Assembly: GCA_025056955.1 (NCBI GenBank)
Contig: JANWYL010000154.1
Location: 1-7,407 of the forward strand
Length of the DNA: 7,407 nt
Source: Sandaracinaceae bacterium
GTDB lineage: Bacteria > Myxococcota_A > Polyangia > Polyangiales > Sandaracinaceae
Reading direction: 5' to 3'
Shown here piece after piece: positions 1 to 5,213 of this stretch. Both the position numbers and the translations under genes were made by a program. Every line of letters starts with the position of its first letter. Within the stretch, counting starts at the first letter, position 1. The notes below the pieces were generated by a model. The model was given only the letters and a program-made list of their open reading frames with translations. It made no database searches and was not told the DNA's origin.

Positions 1-89
1 CGGCTTCGGGCACTGTAGTAGCCCTTGGCCAGTCGAAGGATCCGTTTTCTGCGCCTTCTTGCTCGAAAACCGCGCTTGGCTCTGGGCAT
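1..89 (-). CDS. rplT: 50S ribosomal protein L20, N-terminal part (runs off window)
   Basis: Only the first 29 codons are present; the gene continues past the left edge. The translated start MPRAKRGFRARRRRKRILRL, followed closely by AKGYYSARSR, matches the highly basic N-terminus of L20, including the invariant AKGYY. L20 binds 23S rRNA early in assembly of the large subunit and in several bacteria also represses its own operon. The ATG at 89-87 is preceded by a GAGGA Shine-Dalgarno at 100-96, placed right after the rpmI stop codon. The 12-nt gap to rpmI indicates co-transcription. The basic N-terminal extension is the part of the family that threads into rRNA. The assignment is secure despite the truncation. 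Confidence 0.95.
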   Translation of the reverse strand, partial: MPRAKRGFRARRRRKRILRLAKGYYSARS

Positions 90-101
90 TGGATTTCCTC
101 C

Positions 102-305
102 TTATCTGCTTCCATACGGGAGCATGCGCTCCACAAGCTTGGCATGGGACGGAGAGAGAATTGAATGCTTGCGCAACCTCCGCAATCGATTTGCGCTTTT
201 CCCACGCATGAGGTGGTTTAGGCCCGCTGTTCCGTGCTTGATTTTACCTGTCTTTGTGAAGCGAAAGCGCTTTTTCGCACCGCTATGGGTCTTCATTTTG
301 GGCAT
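102..305 (-). CDS. rpmI: 50S ribosomal protein L35
   Basis: The 67-residue product has the L35 signature: MPKMKTHSGAKKRF at the N-terminus, then a GTAGLNHLMRGKS-like centre and the basic RLRRLRKHSILS segment. Length is normal for the family (about 64-67 residues). L35 is a small, very basic protein of the large ribosomal subunit. The ATG at 305 is supported by a strong AAGGAG Shine-Dalgarno (317-312), 6 nt before the start. rplT follows 12 nt downstream, as is usual. The common upstream partner infC is absent: the next gene upstream is divergent, so this pair must be transcribed from the 306-438 gap. The leader contains possible alternative hairpins (separate entry). Confidence 0.97.
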   Translation of the reverse strand: MPKMKTHSGAKKRFRFTKTGKIKHGTAGLNHLMRGKSANRLRRLRKHSILSPSHAKLVERMLPYGSR

Positions 306-357
306 GAGAGGCTCCTTATGAACCGAGTTCTCCTCTCAAAGAAAGCCAGGTGAGAGG
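306..357 (-). promoter_or_regulatory. Candidate structured leader of rpmI-rplT with alternative hairpins
   Basis: Read on the minus strand, the leader has CCTCTC (357-352), GAGAGG (337-332) and CCTCTC again (311-306, touching the rpmI ATG). The middle block can pair with either flanking copy. Pairing upstream leaves a 14-nt loop and frees the ribosome binding site. Pairing downstream encloses the AAGGAG Shine-Dalgarno (317-312), together with a small GAAC/GUUC hairpin (330-327 with 323-320, loop UCG), and puts the start codon at the foot of the stem. L20 is known to repress rpmI-rplT translation by binding structured mRNA in E. coli, and leader control of this operon is known in Bacillus. That this leader works the same way is inference; the sequence shows only the complementarity. 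Confidence 0.4.
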
Positions 358-365
358 GGAGGATT

Positions 366-393
366 TCATTACTGGAAGTTTTTTGAGCGTCAA
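366..393 (-). promoter_or_regulatory. Possible weak sigma70-type promoter for rpmI-rplT
   Basis: On the minus strand a TTGACG (393-388) matches five of six bases of the -35 consensus. A TAATGA hexamer (371-366) lies 16 nt downstream, but it is a poor -10 element. Transcription would begin near 359, just before the first leg of the leader hairpin, which is consistent with the proposed leader. A promoter is needed somewhere in this gap because the gene upstream is divergent. The poor -10 keeps confidence low. Confidence 0.25.
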
Positions 394-438
394 GGAGGCT
401 CGACGAAGGACATTTTTTCTGCCAAGGAAAAAGAGGAC

Positions 439-2343
439 ATGAGCCAGTTGACTTTTCTCGATGCTTTGCGAAAAGGCCCCCTCCTTTTTGATGGAGCGAT
501 GGGCACAATGCTCTATGAGCGCGGTATTCTTTACACGCAAAGTTTCGATGCGGTTTCTCTCACGCGTCCCGAGCTTGTGCGCTCGATTCATCAGGAGTAC
601 CTCCGGGCAGGAGCGCAGGCGCTTTTGACAAATACCTTTGGGGCGAATCGCTTTCGACTGGCTTCTCACCAGCTTGAAGGTGAAGTGCGCGCGATCAATC
701 AGGCGGGGCTAAGGATCGCCCGTGAGGTGGCTGCTCCGCACAAAGCATGGGTTGGAGCTTCGATTGGGCCCTCGGGCGTGTTGCTAAGAAGCCTAGGTGC
801 TTCTGAACTCAATCGCATTGGAGACGCATTCACAGAGCAAATCGAGGCCCTCCTTTGGCCTGAGCCACCCCTTGCCCCTCCGGATTTTTTCATGCTTGAA
901 ACCTTCCGCCAAATGGGCGAATTGCGAATTGCTCTCGAACGCGCGCGGAAGCTCATCGAGGGCTTGGGTTCAGAAAAGCGCCCAGCTGTTGTGGCTTCGC
1001 TCTCTTTTGACGGCTTTGGAACAACAGCAGATGGCCTTGAGCCAGAAGAAGTGGCAAGGCGCCTCCTTGATTGGGGAGCCGATGCCATAGGTGTCAACTG
1101 TGCCGATGGGCCCGCAGGGGTTTACGAGAGTGCTTGCCGAATGCTCGAAGTTGGCCTTCCGATTGTTGCCCGTCCCAACGCAGGCCTTCCGCGCCGCGTT
1201 GAGGGGCGCCTCGCTTACATGGCCACTCCCGAATACTTCCAGCTCTACGCCAGGCGTTTGCTCAAAGCTGGCATTCTCGGCGTTGGCGGCTGTTGCGGCA
1301 CAACGCCTGACCACATTCGTCAGATGGCTGCTTCGGTGCGCATGCGGGCCGCAAGCGTTGAGGAGGGGGAGGGGGAATCGATGGCCCATGAAAAGAGAAG
1401 CTTTTTCATGGCAAAGGTTGAAGAAGAAAAAGAGAAGGTGATTCCCCTCTCCGAAAAGGGTGAGCTCGGTGCCAAGCTTGCCCGCGGCGATTTCATCGTA
1501 TCTGTTGAAGTCAACCCCCCCCCAGGGCTTTTTCTTGAGAAGGCCATCCAAGCGGCCCGGATGCTGCGCGATGGTGGGGTCGATGCGATCAACGTGGCCG
1601 ATGGTGCCAGGGCTTCTGCCCGAATGGGTAATTTTGTGCTGTGCCTTCGCATTCAGGAGCAGGTTGGATTGCCAACCCTCATGCATGTAACCACCCGCGA
1701 TCGCAACCTGCTCGGCTTGGTTGCACACCTTCTGGCGTGCCATGAGCTTGGGCTTCACAACTTGGTGATCATCACGGGTGATCCTCCAAAGATGGGTGAT
1801 TTCCCAGATGCCACCCCTGTTTATGACCTCGATTCGATTGGTCTTTTGCGCTTGGTGAGCCATCTGAATCGTGGCTTTGATCCAGGCGGCAAACCCCTGG
1901 GGGGAGCCACCCGCTTTCTTTGTGCCACCGGCGCAGAGCCCGCAGCTCAAGACTTCGAACGCGAAATCAGGCGCCTGCGGCTAAAGGTTGAAGCGGGCGC
2001 AGAGGTCGTCATGACCCAACCTGTCTATGATCCTGCGGTGCTTGATAGGTTTTTGCGTGAGATTTCGGACCTTCCGGTGAAAGTTCTTGTGGGGATTTTG
2101 CCCCTGGCAAGCTACAAAAACGCTGAATTTTTACACAACGAAGTGCCAGGGATGAGCGTGCCTTTCGAGATTCGGGAGAGGATGCGAAAAGCGGGTAGCG
2201 GCGAAGCTGCCCGCAAGGAGGGCGTGCGAATCGCGCGTGAAATGCTCGATGCAGTAAAAAGCCGCGTCCATGGTGTCTACATCATGCCTCCCCTTGGGCG
2301 ATATGAACTTGCCCTTCAGGTGATCGATGGAATCGTGCGGTAG
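439..2343 (+). CDS. Bifunctional homocysteine S-methyltransferase / 5,10-methylenetetrahydrofolate reductase
   Basis: This 634-residue protein has two enzymatic domains. Residues about 1-300 form a homocysteine S-methyltransferase barrel: LLFDGAMGTML near the N-terminus, TNTFGANR at 65-71, and the zinc-binding cysteines C221 (GVNC) and C285/C286 (GGCCGT). Residues about 345-634 form a methylenetetrahydrofolate reductase: E357 in VSVEVNPP, D448 in ITGDPP and Q527 in MTQPVYD correspond to catalytic and folate-binding residues of the MetF family. The expected activities are NADH/FAD-dependent reduction of methylene-THF to methyl-THF and methyl transfer to homocysteine to form methionine, in the cytoplasm. 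The arrangement is that of Bacillus YitJ-type proteins. The linker (about 303-344) is acidic and lysine-rich. The ATG at 439 has AAGGA (424-428) and GAGG (433-436) upstream. It is divergent from rpmI and convergent with the thioredoxin gene. No SAM riboswitch is visible in the short leader. The true methyl donor of the first domain cannot be settled from sequence. Confidence 0.93.
   Translation: MSQLTFLDALRKGPLLFDGAMGTMLYERGILYTQSFDAVSLTRPELVRSIHQEYLRAGAQALLTNTFGANRFRLASHQLEGEVRAINQAGLRIAREVAAPHKAWVGASIGPSGVLLRSLGASELNRIGDAFTEQIEALLWPEPPLAPPDFFMLETFRQMGELRIALERARKLIEGLGSEKRPAVVASLSFDGFGTTADGLEPEEVARRLLDWGADAIGVNCADGPAGVYESACRMLEVGLPIVARPNAGLPRRVEGRLAYMATPEYFQLYARRLLKAGILGVGGCCGTTPDHIRQMAASVRMRAASVEEGEGESMAHEKRSFFMAKVEEEKEKVIPLSEKGELGAKLARGDFIVSVEVNPPPGLFLEKAIQAARMLRDGGVDAINVADGARASARMGNFVLCLRIQEQVGLPTLMHVTTRDRNLLGLVAHLLACHELGLHNLVIITGDPPKMGDFPDATPVYDLDSIGLLRLVSHLNRGFDPGGKPLGGATRFLCATGAEPAAQDFEREIRRLRLKVEAGAEVVMTQPVYDPAVLDRFLREISDLPVKVLVGILPLASYKNAEFLHNEVPGMSVPFEIRERMRKAGSGEAARKEGVRIAREMLDAVKSRVHGVYIMPPLGRYELALQVIDGIVR
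1361..1383 (+). promoter_or_regulatory. Internal ribosome binding site and ATG at the domain junction
   Basis: A purine block at 1361-1375 contains AGGAGG and GGAGG (1368-1372), the latter 8 nt ahead of an in-frame ATG at 1381 (M315). That is ideal Shine-Dalgarno spacing. Initiation here would give a 320-residue protein containing the whole reductase domain, close to the length of free-standing MetF. The same bases encode the acidic linker EEGEGES, so the match may be a by-product of Glu/Gly codons. The site is visible; its use is inferred. Confidence 0.4.
1386..1411 (+). repeat. 9-bp inverted repeat in the fusion-gene linker
   Basis: CCATGAAAA (1386-1394) and TTTTCATGG (1403-1411) are perfect inverted copies around an 8-nt loop. 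The repeat begins 3 nt after the internal ATG at 1381-1383, within the region encoding the interdomain linker. In the mRNA it could form a hairpin just downstream of the candidate internal start. Function is unknown. Confidence 0.5.
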
Positions 2344-2354
2344 GAGGCATTTTG

Positions 2355-2369
2355 CATTGCTCACCAATG
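2355..2369. repeat. Short inverted repeat between convergent genes
   Basis: CATTG (2355-2359) and CAATG (2365-2369) flank a 5-nt spacer in the 33-nt gap between two convergent stop codons. The position would suit a bidirectional terminator. However, the stem has only five pairs and no T-run follows on either strand, so terminator activity is doubtful. No other terminator is visible in this gap. Confidence 0.25.
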
Positions 2370-2376
2370 AGGTCCC

Positions 2377-2928
2377 TTATTTCTTCCCCGCCTTTTCTTC
2401 AAGCCAAGCGCGGCTTACCACCCCAACGTGGGTGTCTTTCACCTTCCCATCTGGATCGATGACGAAGATGGTTGGAAGGTTTCGCACACGATAGGCGCTG
2501 AGCAGTTGCCCATTGGTGTCATGGATGGTTGGATAAGTTGCACCCAGGGAACGGTGTGCTTGAGCAACAAAGAGTGGATCGCGATCCCCCTCGACATTGA
2601 CCCCAAGCACCTGAACCTCTGGGTGGGCTCTTGCAAAGGCTTCGAGCACAGGAACGGAGGCCCTGCAGGGGGGGCACCAACTGGCCCAAAAATCCACAAC
2701 CACTGTCTTGCCCCTTAGCGATTCGAGCTCAAACCATTGCTCCGGTGAATTTGAAACACCATCAGTGACGAAAACCCCCCGCAAAGGAGGGGCCTTCTGA
2801 CCGATCAACTCCTTGGTTTCGTCCGCACATGGGCCAAAAGTGCTCATCCAGATGAGGAAGATGCCCAAAAGCAAGGCACCCCATATCGAGGAATGGTTTT
2901 GAGGGCGTGAAGAACTCGAGGGAGGCAC
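2377..2928 (-). CDS. TlpA-like periplasmic thioredoxin-fold protein
   Basis: The 183-residue product carries the thioredoxin motif WASWCPPC at 81-88 (active-site C85 and C88), a cis-proline in NLPTIF (P152) and the TlpA/ResA-type strand VVVDFWASW. Residues about 15-32 are hydrophobic and act as a signal peptide or N-terminal anchor, which places the fold in the periplasm. The PCAD at 33-36 is a poor lipobox. Such proteins reduce or exchange disulfides in exported proteins, for example during cytochrome c maturation; the partner here is unknown. The start is GTG without a clear Shine-Dalgarno, so the exact start is uncertain. The gene lies 48 nt after the kinase stop, in the same reading frame with no intervening stop. 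It is the last gene of the minus-strand operon and convergent with the fusion gene. No cytochrome maturation genes are nearby. Confidence 0.88.
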   Translation of the reverse strand: MPPSSSSRPQNHSSIWGALLLGIFLIWMSTFGPCADETKELIGQKAPPLRGVFVTDGVSNSPEQWFELESLRGKTVVVDFWASWCPPCRASVPVLEAFARAHPEVQVLGVNVEGDRDPLFVAQAHRSLGATYPTIHDTNGQLLSAYRVRNLPTIFVIDPDGKVKDTHVGVVSRAWLEEKAGKK

Positions 2929-2976
2929 GGATTCAATTTCGAGTGTTGAACAGCATTGCGCTTGCGCAAGGCCAGC

Positions 2977-4566
2977 TCAGGGGTTGTGGGAAAGGGGGTG
3001 GCGATTTTCGCCTTGGAGTGGCAAAAGCATCGAAAAGCAAGCACCACCAAGAGGAGATCGCTCGCATTCGATGCTCCCGCCATGTTCAAAGACGATTTTT
3101 TTCACAATTGCGAGTCCCAAGCCACTTCCGTGGCTTTTGGTGGTAAAGTCTGGGTCGAAGATCTTTTCCCTTTGATCTGGAGCGACGCCTGGGCCGTTGT
3201 CGTGGATTTCGATCCGAAGGTGCTCCTCCTCTTTTTTGGTGATCACCTTGATCACACCTGGTTGAATGTTCGCTTCTGCGATTGCCTGAACTGCATTGCG
3301 AACGAGGTTATCAATTGCTTTGCGCAACAGGCTCCAGTCAATTGGAAGGACAATCGCGCCTTCGCTCAGCTCAAGCACCAAGGTTGGCAAAGCCGATTGG
3401 GGAACGGAAGCTCCCTCTTCAGGGAGCATTCCCCTTGGATCGTAGGACATTGCCCACTCGCGAATGCATTCATTGATGTCTTGCTCTTCGAGGATTGGTG
3501 CTGGGAGTCGGGCGAATTGGCTGAACTCTTCGACGAGCCGCTTGAGCGTGCGGATTTCCTCTTCGACGATTTGGCTCACTTCCCGAAGCCTTTTTGCAAA
3601 AGAAAGATCATCTCCCCCATACCTTGAGGCGAGGTCTTGAACGGCAAGCTGGATGGGGGTAAGCGGATTTTTGATTTCATGGGCAAGCCTCCGAGCCATG
3701 TCCTGCCAAGCCGCAAGGCGCTGAAGGTATTCGATCCGTTCACGGCTTGAGCGAAGGTCCTGGACCATGGTGTTGAATGTTTGGGTGAGGAGATCGATTT
3801 CATCGTTGCCTTCAACTGGGAGTTTCACGCCAAGGTTGCCTGCACCCACTTTCCTTGCCCCATCAACCAAACGCGCCACCTTCTTTGTGAGGCGCCTCCC
3901 CATTCCCAATGCCACGGTGATCCCAACAATCACCGCTGTGAGCAAAACACCAATGTAAACAACCAAGTAGAAGAAGGCGATTGCACCTATTCTAGTGCGC
4001 AGGCTTTCGTAAGTGTCAACGAATTTTCCAGCATGGGAGTAACGCTCAAACACCGAAGTGGGGATGGTGAGGATGGTGCGGAGTTGAATTTCTTCACCGA
4101 CAGGTATTGGGTAGGTGAGGGAGATCGACTTTTCCTCGACTTCTCTTGGTTCCCTTCCCACCTGCACCCATGCCTGATTTTGGCGCTCGATGGCAAGATA
4201 GATGAGCCTAATGGGTGTTCGCAGGTCCTCACCCTCCTGGGCAAGTTGGTTTTTGAGAAATTCCCTTACCTTGGCTTCATCACCCTGTTGAATGACTTCA
4301 ACCAAGTCGCGGCTGCTTGCAATTCGCCCTGCCTTGTCTTCGGCACATGCGCGCAAAGCCACAAGGTGAGCGCGATAAATCTCAAGGGCTTGCGAAAGTT
4401 CACCAGCAATTGCGGGATTGATGCCGAGCCCGTGGGCTTCTTGCAACACCGCGTGGCCTAAAGCCGACGCGGCTCCGAAAGAAACCAAGGCCACGATTCC
4501 AATCGAAGCCATGATTTTCTTTTCGATTTGAGAGAAATGAAAGAAGCCTTGGCGATTGGATTTCAC
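2977..4566 (-). CDS. NtrY-like transmembrane sensor histidine kinase
   Basis: The 529-residue protein has two membrane segments (about 18-37 and 195-221) around a roughly 157-residue periplasmic domain. A HAMP domain (about 222-275), a dimerization helix with phospho-acceptor H296 in RRLAHEIKNPLTP, and an ATPase domain follow: N-box N424 (DNLVRNAVQAI), G1 DNGPGV (456-461), F-box FDPDFTTK, G2 GSGLGL (480-485). The H-box and LVEEFSQFARLPAP resemble NtrY-type kinases. No PAS domain lies between HAMP and H-box, unlike many NtrY proteins. It would sense a periplasmic or membrane signal and phosphorylate a response regulator, but none is encoded in the window. The start is GTG, overlapping the upstream stop by 4 bp (GTGA), with AGGAG 11 nt upstream. 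Translational coupling to the periplasmic-protein gene suggests a shared function. A later start at M19 would remove part of the N-terminus and is less likely. Confidence 0.93.
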   Translation of the reverse strand: MKSNRQGFFHFSQIEKKIMASIGIVALVSFGAASALGHAVLQEAHGLGINPAIAGELSQALEIYRAHLVALRACAEDKAGRIASSRDLVEVIQQGDEAKVREFLKNQLAQEGEDLRTPIRLIYLAIERQNQAWVQVGREPREVEEKSISLTYPIPVGEEIQLRTILTIPTSVFERYSHAGKFVDTYESLRTRIGAIAFFYLVVYIGVLLTAVIVGITVALGMGRRLTKKVARLVDGARKVGAGNLGVKLPVEGNDEIDLLTQTFNTMVQDLRSSRERIEYLQRLAAWQDMARRLAHEIKNPLTPIQLAVQDLASRYGGDDLSFAKRLREVSQIVEEEIRTLKRLVEEFSQFARLPAPILEEQDINECIREWAMSYDPRGMLPEEGASVPQSALPTLVLELSEGAIVLPIDWSLLRKAIDNLVRNAVQAIAEANIQPGVIKVITKKEEEHLRIEIHDNGPGVAPDQREKIFDPDFTTKSHGSGLGLAIVKKIVFEHGGSIECERSPLGGACFSMLLPLQGENRHPLSHNP

Positions 4567-5213
4567 GGCACCTGAAACTCCTGTGATCGGTAGGTCATGC
4601 TTCGCTCGGCGCCGCCCAGCCGGGGCGTAAGGAGTGTGCTCACAAATGAACCAAAAAAGGCCTGTTCATCGACCTGTTGGCCCCGTGGCTGGGTTAGCCA
4701 GCGCTGTATTCTCTCAATCCTTTCTCGGCTCATGGGGTTGAGCTCAAGCACCATGGTGATTTGCGCTCGCATTCCAGACACGCGGACCCAGTCAGCCGGC
4801 CGGCCAAGGGGCCAGCTTCTAAAAAGAAGGCAATGCAGGGCCACCTCTTCCACCGATGCGGCCACAAGGTTTCGAATCTGCTCCATTTCGCTCAGGCGCA
4901 CCTGGAAACGTTCTTCCCACAAATCAAAGGTCACTCGGCAGGACCGCAAACCGGCTCCGACCAATTGTTCTCCCGGCAAGGCGTAGGCATATGCCCGGAC
5001 GGCAATCGTTTGCTCAAGACCACTTAAGAGTTTTCTTCTGCTGTTCTCATCACGGATGAAGTGCCTTCCATCGAAATCAACCAAACGCGCGCCTCCGCGG
5101 AAGGTCATCCCAATGGGCGAGGGGGCTCCTTGGGCGAAAGCCCACGGAGATACGCAAAGCAAAGATCCCACGCCGAGGAGGAACAGCCTGTGGAAACGCC
5201 TTTGCCCATTCAT
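4563..5213 (-). CDS. Secreted periplasmic protein, possibly DUF4390-like
   Basis: The product has 216 residues. Residues 1-28 form a signal peptide (basic MNGQRRFHR, hydrophobic core, likely cleavage after AFA), so the mature protein is periplasmic. The core has alternating strands, notably SCRVTFDLWEERFQVRL (91-107), then helices (109-128, 161-173). Two cysteines remain in the mature part (C92, C128). No enzymatic motif is visible. The pattern and its place directly ahead of an NtrY-like kinase recall DUF4390 proteins, which precede ntrY-ntrX in Betaproteobacteria; this assignment is remote and tentative. The gene overlaps the outer-membrane-protein gene (ATGA) and the kinase gene (GTGA). 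It has no recognisable Shine-Dalgarno of its own, so translation probably depends on coupling. A ligand-binding or bridging partner for the kinase is a reasonable inference. Confidence 0.8.
   Translation of the reverse strand: MNGQRRFHRLFLLGVGSLLCVSPWAFAQGAPSPIGMTFRGGARLVDFDGRHFIRDENSRRKLLSGLEQTIAVRAYAYALPGEQLVGAGLRSCRVTFDLWEERFQVRLSEMEQIRNLVAASVEEVALHCLLFRSWPLGRPADWVRVSGMRAQITMVLELNPMSRERIERIQRWLTQPRGQQVDEQAFFGSFVSTLLTPRLGGAERSMTYRSQEFQVP

Noticed and set aside
306..438. A riboswitch (for example SAM-responsive) ahead of the methyltransferase/reductase gene
   Set aside because: The gap is only 133 nt, and on the plus strand no multi-helix junction or terminator with a T-run was recognised.
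1361..1375. G-quadruplex in the purine tract of the fusion-gene linker
   Set aside because: Only two long G-runs are present, with GG and single-A spacers; a stable three-layer quadruplex is not supported.
970..1950. A 326-codon minus-strand open frame opposite the methyltransferase/reductase gene
   Set aside because: The opposite strand encodes clear catalytic motifs of both enzyme domains over the whole stretch; the antisense frame shows no family signature.
2668..2674. Seven-G run in the thioredoxin active-site codons
   Set aside because: It follows from CCC codons for the two prolines of the CPPC motif and is short; there is no sign of a frameshift.
2961..2970. Ten-base palindrome CTTGCGCAAG between the kinase and thioredoxin genes
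   Set aside because: As a hairpin it would have almost no loop and no T-run; as an operator it is a single copy inside an operon with no supporting promoter.
2956..3627. A 223-codon plus-strand open frame opposite the kinase gene
   Set aside because: It lies antisense to the conserved ATPase domain of the kinase, has no recognisable domain, and its composition is that of a reverse-complement shadow.
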